Source: JBCCGE01 sp039029455
GTDB taxonomy: Bacteria; Pseudomonadota; Gammaproteobacteria; Arenicellales; Poriferihabitantaceae
Length of the DNA stretch: 19,135 nt
NCBI GenBank assembly: GCA_039029455.1
Contig: JBCCGE010000058.1
Coordinates: forward strand, 1 to 19,135
Direction: 5' to 3'
Shown: positions 1 through 8,030 of the stretch, piece by piece
How positions within the stretch are numbered: the first letter of the stretch is position 1
Layout: every line of letters starts with the position of its first letter
Position numbers and translations under genes: made by a program
The notes under the pieces: model-generated
The model's input: only the letters and a program-made list of their open reading frames with translations
Told to the model about the DNA's origin: nothing
Database searches by the model: none

Positions 1-102
1 CTCTGCTTTTACCTGTGCCGGCAGCAAAGCGATTAAAAACATCACGACCGACATCTGCCTGATTTTTAGCAGTGAATCACCTTTTAACAATGTCTTCCCC
101 AT
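1..102 (-). CDS. N-terminus of a secreted protein, cut by the window edge
   Basis: Only the first 34 codons are inside the window. Reading leftwards from an ATG at 102, the frame is open to the edge and begins MGKTLLKGDS. It runs into a signal-peptide pattern: a basic stretch (KIRQ), a hydrophobic core (MSVVMFLIALLP) and a possible signal peptidase site (VKA before E, residues 31-34). A second in-frame ATG at 54 would give a more compact signal peptide. No convincing Shine-Dalgarno precedes either start, so the start is undecided. The mature protein lies outside the window and its function cannot be assigned. Confidence 0.5.
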   Translation of the reverse strand, partial: MGKTLLKGDSLLKIRQMSVVMFLIALLPAQVKAE

Positions 103-125
103 GGATTTATTATTGCGGGCTGCAG

Positions 126-144
126 TGTATCAACTCTTGATACA
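126..144. promoter_or_regulatory. Perfect inverted repeat, possible operator
   Basis: TGTATCAA and TTGATACA form perfect 8-bp arms around a 3-nt centre (CTC). The site is 24 bp upstream of the ATG of the truncated minus-strand gene, a usual place for a dimeric repressor or activator site. A second, weaker inverted repeat, CAACCGA-ccaa-TCGGTTG, lies at 205-222. No regulator is encoded next to it in the window, so the operator role is inference. Confidence 0.3.
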
Positions 145-243
145 GCAGTCGTCCTTAGAGCTCGGCATTGTTGCGAGCTCGCTCGTGATTGCCTAATCCG
201 CTCACAACCGACCAATCGGTTGATTACAAAAACCTCATTCAAA

Positions 244-466
244 CACAGTAATCACCCGGTTAGTGATTCCCCATGGTCAGGTAGCTGATCGGTCAGAAGA
301 CACAGCCTGCGATGTGCCCGATTTCAAACCTACGCCCGAAAAGAATTTCTGACCTTTCTGTCAGTCCGCCAAAGAAGGCTATGGATAGCAGAATTATCAC
401 CACTGTTAATTCCGATAACCTGATCTGTTTTGGCGGGTATCCGAAACGACAACTGCCGCAATATCA
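244..466 (+). pseudogene. Decayed adenine deaminase C-terminal fragment
   Basis: The frame opening at 312 reads MCPISNLRPKRISDLSVSP and continues to ICFGGY. It matches residues 245-287 of the intact adenine deaminase in this window (4352-5380), with 26 of 43 residues identical by eye. The homology extends left to 244, where CAC-AGT-AAT-CAC matches the CAC-GGC-AAT-CAT of the intact gene. That stretch is 68 nt here against 69 nt there, so one base is missing, and it holds an in-frame stop. On the right, a one-base insertion shifts the frame at about 441, after which the homologous NDN codons are again readable to about 466. The residue matching Asp280 is Asn. No start, N-terminal half or zinc-binding HxH remains. 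The frame to 533 is open but not homologous after about 466. This is a dead remnant of a second copy. Confidence 0.75.
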
Positions 467-594
467 ATCTGTCCCAACAAAGTTGAGTCAAACGCCGACA
501 GGTCGGTACGAGTTTTACAACGCTGTGTCCTGAACTGAGCCCAAATCTGTTTCGGCCAGACGCGTCATTGCACTCTGATCTTAACAGGTGCTGC

Positions 595-817
595 TTACAC
601 CCGGGATATCACCACGTTGGCGGTCATCGTTGCAGATGAAATGAGTGGCTGATCGTTAGAATCCTGCTCATCATCCGTCGTTTGAACACCGGAAAAGGAC
701 ACCGTCACGGCAAGCGGTCGTTTGCGCATGTGTCGGTAGGCTGATGCCGGAAACGACTGGCGTTATCCATGCTCCCATCGCGAGTCCTTTAACAACGGTT
801 CTCTTTGTCTGTTTCAT
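595..817 (-). pseudogene. Short exported protein with W-x2-P/LPTHA signal, apparently frameshifted
   Basis: An ATG at 817 follows a strong Shine-Dalgarno (AAGGAG, 829-824). The product begins MKQTKRTVVKGLAMGA and continues WITPVVSGISLPTHAQTT. This is the same signal region as in the proteins at 2938-3585 and 14112-14753: basic residues, a hydrophobic stretch, Trp, Pro, hydrophobic residues, LPxHA, then Thr. The frame stops at 671 after 48 residues. In the neighbouring frame the sequence stays open to a TAA at 595-597 and reads LAVTVSFSGVQTTDDEQDS, ending in TANVVISRV, which looks like a beta-rich secreted domain. A single-base frameshift near 710-718 would join signal and body into a protein of about 74 residues. 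It could be a real frameshift, a sequencing error or a genuine 48-residue peptide. It lies 183 bp downstream of the kinase on the same strand. The signal assignment is firm; the frameshift is inference. Confidence 0.65.
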
Positions 818-999
818 TTAAGGACTCCTTTGATTTTGATTGACTTGTTCAAATGGTAAGGCGAGCTAGCCTGAAATTTAGCTTTGTTTCATCCAAAAGC
901 AGTGTCTTAAGGCTACCGAAAAAACCTTTTCAGTGATCGACTTTTCACAGCCCGTTGAGTGCGCAGTCCGTCATTGCGAATCCGCAGGAATCGCGCCGA

Positions 1000-2733
1000 C
1001 TAGTTTGCACAGCCTGCTTTTCTCATCGCGTTGGTAATCGACTGGATTTCTTCCTCGTAACCGAGCGTTGCGCATAAGGTGCGGTAAATTTCGCCGTAGT
1101 GGCAGAGGGCATCAGTCTGACCGGCTTCGATGCACAGATTGCAGATCGCGATCAGGTTTTTGAGCTGTAAAGGTATGTCCCCGTGACTGGTCGCCTGGTT
1201 ATACGACTGCTGGAGTAGCTCGAATGCCTTTTCATATTTTTTTGCCGACAGATAAGCCGTCCCCATATTGGAGAGACAGGTTGCGGTATTGCCCACATCG
1301 TTGGACTGTTCAGATATCGCCAGTTGGCCGCGGTAGTGGAACACCGCCAGTGCAAGATTACCCTGTTCTGCATAGACATTGGCCAGGCTGCCTAAAACGA
1401 TACTTTCCAGATGGGGGTCGGTTTGGTTTCGCGCTGTTTCAAGCAGCGTTTCCAAAAGAGATCGCGCATCGTCAAATCGGCCCGCTCTCGTCAGAATTCC
1501 AGCATGCAGCAACCGAATATCCAGCGATTGTTTCTCGCTCACACCGGTGGTTATGCTGTCCGCTTGCAGAATATGATGGTGCGCTCGCTCGACATCGCCA
1601 GTTGCCAGATTTATCCGAGATATCAGTTCGTGACACGCGGCAACCTGAGCGGGGAGGTCCGACTCGTGCGCCAGATTCAGCGCCTGTTCCGCGAAGATCA
1701 GTCCGTGCTGGGCCGCCTCCAGATTCAGAAACGAGAGCGCAATGGCAAGATTCGACTGTATTGTTGACGCAGGATCAGACAACTCGTCGATCTCAGACTC
1801 TTCCGGAGGCACAACAAGTTCCATCGACTCGTAAACCGAAATCAAAGCACGCTCAAAAGATTCCCAGTCTTGAAAACGTTTTTGTGGATCAATCGCAGTG
1901 CCGGCTTTGACCAGACCTCTCACGCTGTCAGATTGCTCGCCGATCAATTGCTCGGCATTCAATGCGAGGTGTTGTTCCTTAGGTGACGTTGAGTCTTTTG
2001 TTGATACCGTCGCTTTCCCCGACAACATTTCAACCAGCATCAGACCCACCGCATAAATGTCGGACTGTTGATTCGCGTTTGTCTCCGGATTCCAGAGCTC
2101 AGGTGCGATATGCGTGTGTGTGCCGGCTGGCGTGTAGTCCTCTGCGTCGACTTCTTCCTGATTTTTTTGTCGGTGCTCACGATGTTCTTCACTGAATGCA
2201 CCAGATAGTCCGAAATCAGACACCCTGGCATGACCGTGCTGATTGATCAGTATGTTTCCAGGTTTCAGGTCGCGATGTACGAAACGCGGAAGTTGCTTTG
2301 CAGCATGCTTCATGCCGCGAACAATTTGCAGTGTCAGCGAGAGTGCACGCTCAACAGGTAGTCCGTTGCCATGTGTATCCAGTATCAAGCGCCCCAGAGA
2401 TTTCGCTGCCTCGCCGTCGTTGCCGATGATCTTCTCGACAACAATGAACGGGACAGGGGGTTGCCCGGCCGTCTCGACGCGAATCGCGCGCACGATATTG
2501 GGATGTGAACCGAGTCGAACCCAGTTAATCGCCTCGCCTAAAAACCGCAACCGCGCGTTGCGGTTGCCCAGATACTCCGGTTTGAAGGTTTTCAGGGCAA
2601 CGGGCCGTCCAGATGACTCTTCGACGCAGAATATCACCATTCCCATTCCGCCCCGGACGGCGTTGTCCGGAAGATATCCACGCGGGATGGTGCCCGTGAT
2701 TTCCTGCTTTTCCGGTTTACTCTCGCTTGTCAA
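1000..2733 (-). CDS. Ser/Thr protein kinase with TPR-like C-terminal half
   Basis: This 577-residue protein has a Hanks-type kinase domain at about 20-310. Visible elements are the glycine-rich loop (RGGMGMV, 27-33), the ATP-anchoring lysine in VALK (K48), an alpha-C glutamate (about E67), the catalytic HRDLKPGN (153-160, D155), DFG (173-175), APE (210-212) and DIYAVG (225-230). All catalytic residues are present, so it should be active. Residues 320-577 form helical TPR-like repeats, for example CLSNMGTAYLSAKKYEKAF, suited to binding a partner. No membrane segment or extracellular domain is seen, so it is predicted cytoplasmic. The start is TTG at 2733, since an in-frame stop at 2761-2763 leaves no ATG or GTG upstream; no clear Shine-Dalgarno is visible. 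It sits between two exported proteins on the same strand (2938-3585 upstream, 595-817 downstream), which suggests a functional link. Its substrate is unknown. Confidence 0.93.
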   Translation of the reverse strand: MTSESKPEKQEITGTIPRGYLPDNAVRGGMGMVIFCVEESSGRPVALKTFKPEYLGNRNARLRFLGEAINWVRLGSHPNIVRAIRVETAGQPPVPFIVVEKIIGNDGEAAKSLGRLILDTHGNGLPVERALSLTLQIVRGMKHAAKQLPRFVHRDLKPGNILINQHGHARVSDFGLSGAFSEEHREHRQKNQEEVDAEDYTPAGTHTHIAPELWNPETNANQQSDIYAVGLMLVEMLSGKATVSTKDSTSPKEQHLALNAEQLIGEQSDSVRGLVKAGTAIDPQKRFQDWESFERALISVYESMELVVPPEESEIDELSDPASTIQSNLAIALSFLNLEAAQHGLIFAEQALNLAHESDLPAQVAACHELISRINLATGDVERAHHHILQADSITTGVSEKQSLDIRLLHAGILTRAGRFDDARSLLETLLETARNQTDPHLESIVLGSLANVYAEQGNLALAVFHYRGQLAISEQSNDVGNTATCLSNMGTAYLSAKKYEKAFELLQQSYNQATSHGDIPLQLKNLIAICNLCIEAGQTDALCHYGEIYRTLCATLGYEEEIQSITNAMRKAGCAN

Positions 2734-2888
2734 CGAGACAGGGCTGGGAGTCGCGGTACTTCAATCATGTCACAACCGATGACGCATATTGATAACCGGG
2801 GTTTTCGCGAAATATGCCAGCAAACGTCAGAAAGGTATTAATACCCACAGGACTCAATGAACCCGTTAAAAACCGACCACACCGCACC

Positions 2889-2903
2889 GCCTGAATCTCA
2901 GGC
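2889..2903. repeat. Small hairpin in the exported protein-kinase gap
   Basis: GCCTGA-atc-TCAGGC is a perfect 6-bp stem with a 3-nt loop, 35 nt beyond the end of the minus-strand exported-protein gene. A short T run follows on the minus strand, but about 20 nt too late for a classical intrinsic terminator. It may be a weak attenuator between the exported protein and the kinase. The ACCGG-n6-CCGGT repeat next to it (2906-2920) has no clear role. Confidence 0.25.
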
Positions 2904-2937
2904 TACCGGATATAACCGGTCAATCAACGGACGTAGA

Positions 2938-3585
2938 TCAAAAAGAGAACATTACGCTGCCATCCGACCCAACATTAAAGCCCAAAAGCAATCTTGGGGA
3001 AACTGTTTCGATGGTTTGCGTTGTCAACACGTTTGTCTCTTCGCAGATCTGATAATCGAGTAGGTATTGAGCGGCAACACCAGTCTGGTTTCGTACGAAT
3101 ACCGTGTAGTCACCGGGTGCAAGACTTCCGCCGATCGATACCACTTGTTCAGTCGCAGTATCTTGTCCACTGGTCGATGAGTCATCAACGGTATTGAACT
3201 GAAGGCAGGTGCCGACGGTTGGCCCCTTTGGCGATAATCGTGTGTTGTTTACCGCCGTCACTATTTCAAGATCCAGGTCTGCATCGCCGGTACCTGATCC
3301 AGTTTTTTCCCATCGCAGCGAAATGCTGAACGCACACGCAACGCTGCAAGGCGAAGGCGTTGTAGTTGGCGAGCTGGTCGTAGGTGAATTCGTCGTGCCG
3401 GCGCCACCATCTCCGCCGGAATCTGTCGTTGTCGCATGCGAGGGCAGAACCATCGACTGCACCACCGGTTTGGTCCATTGGGTCGGTAGCTGCGACGCCC
3501 CAGCGACCACACTTCCAATACCCAGAGCTTTAATTGTTTTGCGTCGATCTGACTTTAGAATCTTATCCGTGCGATGTTCACTCAT
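2938..3585 (-). CDS. Exported protein: Tat-like signal, WTKP/LPSHA motif, DUF2135/YfaP-like domain
   Basis: This is a 215-residue protein. Residues 13-36 carry a twin arginine (DRRKTIKAL, R14-R15) and a hydrophobic stretch (GIGSVVAGASQL). Then come WTKPVVQSMVLPSHA (37-51), with a probable signal peptidase site after SHA, and a low-complexity Gly/Ser/Thr/Pro linker (52-79). The rest is a beta-rich domain: SLRWEKTG, then DADLDLEIV (101-109), DDSSTSG (134-140) and GDYTVFVRN (158-166). That layout resembles DUF2135/YfaP-like sandwich domains, where an acidic DxDL strand is followed by a PGxY strand. Cysteines at 80, 84, 127 and 181 could form disulfides outside the cytoplasm. The ATG at 3585 has a GTGAGG Shine-Dalgarno 7 nt upstream. 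The signal region is paralogous to those at 595-817 and 14112-14753; the mature domains differ. The kinase gene follows 204 bp downstream. Function unknown. Confidence 0.8.
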   Translation of the reverse strand: MSEHRTDKILKSDRRKTIKALGIGSVVAGASQLPTQWTKPVVQSMVLPSHATTTDSGGDGGAGTTNSPTTSSPTTTPSPCSVACAFSISLRWEKTGSGTGDADLDLEIVTAVNNTRLSPKGPTVGTCLQFNTVDDSSTSGQDTATEQVVSIGGSLAPGDYTVFVRNQTGVAAQYLLDYQICEETNVLTTQTIETVSPRLLLGFNVGSDGSVMFSF

Positions 3586-3867
3586 TACCCAGCCTCACTT
3601 TGCGAAATTGTCGAATAGTATCAATTACTTCTCTGAAGACGAGATCATACCGATTTTCAAGTGTTAAATCGATCACTGACCATTTTTGGGTAGCATATTC
3701 CGGTTTGTGCAGTAGGCCATGGGTTCAACGGATCGTTGGTATTGACAAGGCCTGGAGAGCACGTCCTCTGATGAGTTGATTGCGGCGACAAAATTAATGT
3801 ACGCTGTATTCGAATGTCATTGCACAAGAACGACATTTTTTGAAGAGTATATTTCCGTGAGGTTCTT

Positions 3868-4104
3868 TTGGAAGAGAAAAGACAGGATCTTAAAGTAGAG
3901 AAGCAACGGCGGTTTCTGGAAACTGTTGTGGCCCGCCTCGCCGACGAAAATCCATCTTTTTACTATCTGCCAACGGTAGAAGTGGCGATAAAGATCGAAG
4001 CCTATCTTGAAGAACCGGGAAACCTTTCAAACGCCGAGCGAGAGTTGACGCAGGGTCTGGATCGTCGTCAGATTCAGATTCTTTTAAGCGTCAGACATGA
4101 CTGA
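3868..4104 (+). CDS. Small hypothetical protein (78 aa)
   Basis: No family was recognised. The product is charged and helical, beginning MEEKRQDLKVEKQRRFLETV. It has no signal peptide or membrane segment and ends QIQILLSVRHD. The start is TTG at 3868, the only initiator after the in-frame stop at 3841, with GTGAGG at 3857-3862 as Shine-Dalgarno. The same GTGAGG element precedes the exported-protein genes at 3585 and 14112. The gene is divergent from the exported protein at 2938-3585 and points toward adenine deaminase. A second possible frame overlaps its end at 4097. The ribosome binding site and ordinary amino-acid composition support a real gene, but only moderately. Confidence 0.5.
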   Translation: MEEKRQDLKVEKQRRFLETVVARLADENPSFYYLPTVEVAIKIEAYLEEPGNLSNAERELTQGLDRRQIQILLSVRHD

Positions 4105-4261
4105 ATCGGATCGTATGCCCCTGTAGCGATTGAACGCCTTGGCGCGACGCGGACTGCCATTTGAAGGCATATTCGACGACAGCAACCCCGGTCGTCTTCT
4201 GACTGATTGTTCGCGGGTTCAATGGTCCGGGTTTTGCGGTGTTGCGGCGGAAGTAATCTAA
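4097..4261 (+). pseudogene. Possible small overlapping gene broken by an amber codon
   Basis: An ATG at 4097 overlaps the end of the 3868 gene by 8 nt, as in translationally coupled genes. It reads MTESDRMPL, then TAG (4124-4126). The same frame then stays open to a TAA at 4259-4261 and reads LNALARRGLPFEGIFDDSN, ending WSGFCGVAAEVI. The part after the amber codon looks like normal protein and could start at TTG 4130. It may be a 53-residue gene with one nonsense mutation, a 43-residue gene starting at TTG, or chance. No family was recognised. Confidence 0.25.
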
Positions 4262-4351
4262 ATTTCGTTTCGTCAGTTATTGATAATTCGATACGTTTTA
4301 TTGATTCTGTTTTTATGACATTTTAAATCGATTGCTACACGAGAAAGTTCT

Positions 4352-5380
4352 TTGAAGTCCGTTGCCGACACGCTGATTGATCGATTGCCAAAAGCAGAAC
4401 TGCATCTGCATATTGAAGGTACACTGGAGCCGGAGATGATGCTGGCACTGGCCAGACGCAACAATGTTGAGCTTCCCTACAATTCCGTTCAGGAGATTCG
4501 CGCGGCGTATCAGTTTGACTGTCTGCAGGATTTTCTCGATCTCTACTACCACGGCATGTCCGTGCTTATTCACGAGCAGGATTTTTACGACCTGACCTGG
4601 GCTTACCTGGAGCGGGTCCATTCTGACGGACTGATACATGTGGAAATGTTTTTTGATCCGCAAGCCCACATGGAGCGGGGGGTCAGTTTTGAAACCGTTC
4701 TCGCCGGTATCACCACTGCGCTTGAGACTGCACAAAAGGAGCTCGGTATCAGTTCCAGACTGATCATGTGTTTTCTTCGGCATCTGCCGGAAGACGATGC
4801 ATTTGAGGCGCTCGAATGCGCATGCAGGCACAAGGAGCATATCTACGGCGTCGGTCTCGACAGTTCTGAACAGGGTTATCCTCCGGAAAAGTTTGCCCGG
4901 GTTTTTAAGGCGGCCAGAGAGGAGGGTTTTATACCAGTTGCCCATGTTGGTGAAGAAGGCACGGCGGAAAACGTAAAGACTGCGCTGGACACGCTAAAGA
5001 TTGAGCGTGTCGACCACGGCAATCATGCGTTTGATGATCCGGCTCTGGTGAAGCGACTTGCGGATCAGCAGACACCGCTCACAATGTGTCCGATTTCCAA
5101 TCTTCGACTTAAGGGCATTCCCAATCTTGCGGCCAGCCCGGTTAAAAAAGCCCTGGATGCCGGCGTGCTGGTAACGGTTAACTCAGATGATCCGTCGTAT
5201 TTCGGGGGTTATCTCAACGACAACTATCGCGCCGTGCACGAAGCGCTTGGTCTGAATGAAAATGAGCTCATTACGCTGGCCAAAAATTCCTTTGCAGGAT
5301 CGTTTCTGGACGACCGACAAAAACAGGATTGCCTTGACCGGGTTGAGAATAGCGTGCGGGAGGCGACGAGAGCACGCTGA
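4352..5380 (+). CDS. Adenine deaminase (adenosine deaminase family)
   Basis: This 342-residue enzyme of the metal-dependent amidohydrolase superfamily should convert adenine to hypoxanthine and ammonia in the cytoplasm, in purine salvage. Metal ligands and catalytic residues are at the expected places: HLH (H18, H20), the AHVGEEG segment (H198, E201), DHGNH (H222) and NSDDP (D279, D280). The segment GLDSSEQGYPPEKF (168-181) and the MCPISNLRLK block are typical of the adenine-specific branch rather than classical adenosine deaminase, so adenine is the favoured substrate. Length is normal for the branch. The start is TTG at 4352 with a GAGAAAG Shine-Dalgarno (4341-4347); HLH then falls at the usual distance from the N-terminus. 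A decayed copy of its C-terminal part lies at 244-466. The monooxygenase gene follows after 102 bp. Confidence 0.92.
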   Translation: MKSVADTLIDRLPKAELHLHIEGTLEPEMMLALARRNNVELPYNSVQEIRAAYQFDCLQDFLDLYYHGMSVLIHEQDFYDLTWAYLERVHSDGLIHVEMFFDPQAHMERGVSFETVLAGITTALETAQKELGISSRLIMCFLRHLPEDDAFEALECACRHKEHIYGVGLDSSEQGYPPEKFARVFKAAREEGFIPVAHVGEEGTAENVKTALDTLKIERVDHGNHAFDDPALVKRLADQQTPLTMCPISNLRLKGIPNLAASPVKKALDAGVLVTVNSDDPSYFGGYLNDNYRAVHEALGLNENELITLAKNSFAGSFLDDRQKQDCLDRVENSVREATRAR

Positions 5381-5482
5381 TTTTGGTGTCGTAAAGGCAA
5401 AGGAGGCCTTCGAAGGGTGACAACCAGCGCAGCAACAGGTGTATCCTTTTAGTTACGCATATTTTCTGATGAGAGAGTAACG

Positions 5483-6808
5483 ATGCCACAAGCGTTTTCA
5501 CAAATGACCCTCGGGCTCTCGGTTTACAAACTGGGTTACCACCGTGCTGCGTGGCGAATGCCGGATTTTCCGCGCGACAGCATGATGAATCTGAATGCGT
5601 TTGCCAAAGGAGCGGCAGATGCGGAACGCGCAAAGTTTGATTTCGTGTTCTTCGCCGACATAATGAATGTGGAGAACCTGGACGACCCTACGCGTGATAT
5701 TTCTCTTGAACACTATATTGTGAAGCTTGATCCCGTCGTTGCACTCTCAGCGCTGGCGACCATGACGAAGAATATAGGACTGGTGGGCACGATCTCTACA
5801 ACGTACATGGCGCCTTATCGCATCGCTCGCCTGATCGCGTCGCTGGATGTGGTCAGTGGCGGCCGCGCAGGGTGGAATGTCGTCACGTCGTACAACCCGT
5901 ATGAGATGAAAAATTACGGGTTAAGTGATCTCGATGATATTGAAACGCGCTATGAGCGGGCTCACGAATCCATCGAAATCGTCACCGGGTTGTGGAACAG
6001 CTGGGAAGAGGGTGCATTTATCGTCGATAAAGAGTCCGGGGTATATCTCGATCGATCGAAAGTGAATGTTCTGAACTATAACGGCAGGCACCTGTCGTGT
6101 CTGGGCCCTCTGGATGTGGCCCGTTCTCCGCAGGGCTCACCTGTCGTTGTCTCCGCCGGGGATTCTCCCACCGCGCGTGAGATGGCGGCGAAATACTCAA
6201 ACATTCAGTATGCACCTACACAGGGCGATATTTCCAAAGCCCATGAATACTATCGCGATGTTAAGGGTATGATGAAGAAGCACGGTCGTCATCCCAATGA
6301 TTTGAGAATTCTGCCGGGCCTGATGCCTATCGTCGGTGAGACCGAGGCTGAGGCGAAAAAGAAACACGAGCATCTGCGATCGTTGATTCACCCGACGATT
6401 GGTCTTGGGTTACTGATGCCATTGTTTGGCGATTTATCCGGCTGCAAGATTACCGATCCTCTGCCCGGATCAGTCGAACCCGATCCGGAGAAATTTGGAG
6501 GGTACGCGAAACGGGTGTTTGACGAGGCAATCGCAGATAATCTCACCATCCAGCAGGTATATGAAAAACAGGCGGACGGAGAACGGTGGTTTATGACTCT
6601 GGTAGGGTCTGCAAAAAAGCATGCGGATACTCTGGAAGAATGGTTTATGACTGAAGCGGCGGACGGCTTCAATATCCTGCCTCACTACATGCCCGGTGGA
6701 TTTGATGACTTTACAAATCTCGTCGTTCCGGAGCTGCAGCGACGAGGGCTTTTCAGGACCGAATATGAAGGTGAAACACTGCGTGACTTGTTAGCGCAAT
6801 CCGGTTAA
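5483..6808 (+). CDS. FMN-dependent monooxygenase, NtaA/SnaA/DszA family
   Basis: This 441-residue bacterial-luciferase-like (LLM class) flavoprotein uses reduced FMN from a separate reductase and O2 to oxidise a small organic substrate. Family marks are KLDPVVALSALATMTKNIGL (81-100), the strand TISTTYMAPYRIARL (103-117), LDVVSGGRAGWNVVTS (121-136) and SPQGSPVVVSAGDSPTARE (215-233), which surround the FMN site. The length is normal. ATG at 5483 follows GAGAG. Characterised relatives act on nitrilotriacetate, EDTA, dibenzothiophene sulfone, dimethyl sulfide and pristinamycin IIB, so the substrate cannot be named. No flavin reductase is encoded nearby. The soe operon a few kilobases away makes a sulfur substrate attractive, but that is only inference. 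Confidence 0.88.
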   Translation: MPQAFSQMTLGLSVYKLGYHRAAWRMPDFPRDSMMNLNAFAKGAADAERAKFDFVFFADIMNVENLDDPTRDISLEHYIVKLDPVVALSALATMTKNIGLVGTISTTYMAPYRIARLIASLDVVSGGRAGWNVVTSYNPYEMKNYGLSDLDDIETRYERAHESIEIVTGLWNSWEEGAFIVDKESGVYLDRSKVNVLNYNGRHLSCLGPLDVARSPQGSPVVVSAGDSPTAREMAAKYSNIQYAPTQGDISKAHEYYRDVKGMMKKHGRHPNDLRILPGLMPIVGETEAEAKKKHEHLRSLIHPTIGLGLLMPLFGDLSGCKITDPLPGSVEPDPEKFGGYAKRVFDEAIADNLTIQQVYEKQADGERWFMTLVGSAKKHADTLEEWFMTEAADGFNILPHYMPGGFDDFTNLVVPELQRRGLFRTEYEGETLRDLLAQSG

Positions 6809-7104
6809 AAATGCCGAGTGCCTAAATCCTGGGCACAGGTGGAACGGAGTATGGACGCTGTCACGATCAATCAATAGAACATACAGTGTAACTGGCGCCG
6901 TTGTCAGAAATAAGTCGTTTTAAGATCAAAATACCAAAGGAAAGGTGAGCCGGAAACACACTACTCACTTACCAATATCTAAAACTTTAAGTCTGAGATC
7001 TGTGATCTTGACGATATACTGATAATTGCTGAGGTAGCATGAGATACGATATGAGAGCTGCAGTTGCTCTCGTCATACTAACGAACAACTTAGGGGACCA
7101 CGAT

Positions 7105-7839
7105 ATGAAATATCTGATATTCACAACTCTTTTCCTTACCATGGGAACGTCTTTCGCTAATGGAATAAACGTCAACTATGATGTTAACGGTGAACCTTAC
7201 GAGGGCTACTACGTGAGTCCCTCCGACGACGCACCGCTGATTCTTCTGCTGCATGACTGGGATGGCCTGACCGGTTACGAAATACAGCGAGCCGACATGT
7301 TGGCGGAAATGGGGTACACAGTGTTTGCCGCTGATCTGTTCGGAGCAGGCGTACGCCCAACGGAAGTGGCGGATAAGCGTCAGCATACCGGTGAGTTGTA
7401 TCAGGATCGCGAAAAAATGCGTGCTCTGATGAATGGTGCAATTGATAAAGCCGTGTCGCTCGGTGCGAACCGGGCCAATGCAATCGGCATGGGCTATTGC
7501 TTTGGTGGCGCGGCAATTCTGGAGCTTGCTCGATCAGGTGCCGACTTCAAGGGTTTTGCTTCTTTTCATGGCGGATTGACCACTCCGGAAGGACAAAGTT
7601 ATGCGGACACCAATGGAAAAATACTGGTCATGCACGGTACAGCGGATACCGCAATTTCAATGGAAGACTTCGGCAATCTTGCCAACGAGTTAGAGTCAGC
7701 AGGGGTCAAGCACGAAATGGTGACCTATAGCGGCGCACCTCATGCATTCACTGTATTTGGTTCTGAGCGCTATCGGGAAGAGGCAGATCTTAAGTCCTGG
7801 AAACTGTTTAGTGAGTTTTTGCAGGAGCTTACGCAGTAG
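7105..7839 (+). CDS. Secreted dienelactone-hydrolase-family protein
   Basis: This 244-residue alpha/beta-hydrolase starts with a Sec-type signal peptide (MKYLIFTTLFLTMGTSFANG), so it is predicted periplasmic, unlike classical cytoplasmic dienelactone hydrolases. The catalytic triad is visible: nucleophile Cys132 in GMGYCFGGA, Asp181 in HGTADTAIS and His213 in GAPHAFTV. LLLHDWDGLTGYEIQ (48-62) supplies the family's oxyanion and acidic elements. The start was set at ATG 7105, with AGGGGA at 7092-7097, because it places the signal peptide at the N-terminus. An in-frame ATG at 7039 has its own GAGG but would add 22 residues in front of the signal. The gene converges with soeC. The substrate is probably a small ester or lactone; this is not established. 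Confidence 0.85.
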   Translation: MKYLIFTTLFLTMGTSFANGINVNYDVNGEPYEGYYVSPSDDAPLILLLHDWDGLTGYEIQRADMLAEMGYTVFAADLFGAGVRPTEVADKRQHTGELYQDREKMRALMNGAIDKAVSLGANRANAIGMGYCFGGAAILELARSGADFKGFASFHGGLTTPEGQSYADTNGKILVMHGTADTAISMEDFGNLANELESAGVKHEMVTYSGAPHAFTVFGSERYREEADLKSWKLFSEFLQELTQ

Positions 7840-7862
7840 ATCGTCACTAACTCTGATTGAGC

Positions 7863-7908
7863 CGGTACTTGTGTCGATTTCGCAGGCAATCTGATCGCGC
7901 AAGTGCCG
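7863..7908. terminator. Possible bidirectional terminator between convergent genes
   Basis: CGGTACTTG and CAAGTGCCG form a 9-bp stem with one mismatch around a 28-nt partly self-complementary loop. It lies in the 191-bp gap between the convergent hydrolase and soeC. No T-rich tail is present on either side, so the terminator role is weakly supported. Confidence 0.2.
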
Positions 7909-8030
7909 CACAGTTCGGCATACATGAAGTGATGTCGGAGTCTTACCCTTCTCAAACAGATACCACTCTGACACCTAAAGAGACTTGTAAGATATGGGTT
8001 TAGAGTGAAGGTGTGGCTTATACCGCCCGG

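Noticed and set aside
969..996. Hairpin-like GCGATTCC-tgc-GGATTCGC after the kinase stop
   Set aside because: It has a mismatch and no T tract on the minus strand, so it was not called a terminator.
1224..1910. Long plus-strand frame (228 aa) opposite the kinase gene
   Set aside because: It lies wholly antisense to the well-supported kinase, has no recognisable domain and is rich in Arg, Pro, Ser and His as expected from an antisense reading.
7039..7104. Upstream ATG of the dienelactone-hydrolase-like gene
   Set aside because: It has a GAGG, but would bury the signal peptide behind 22 residues. ATG 7105 with AGGGGA gives a normal secreted protein.
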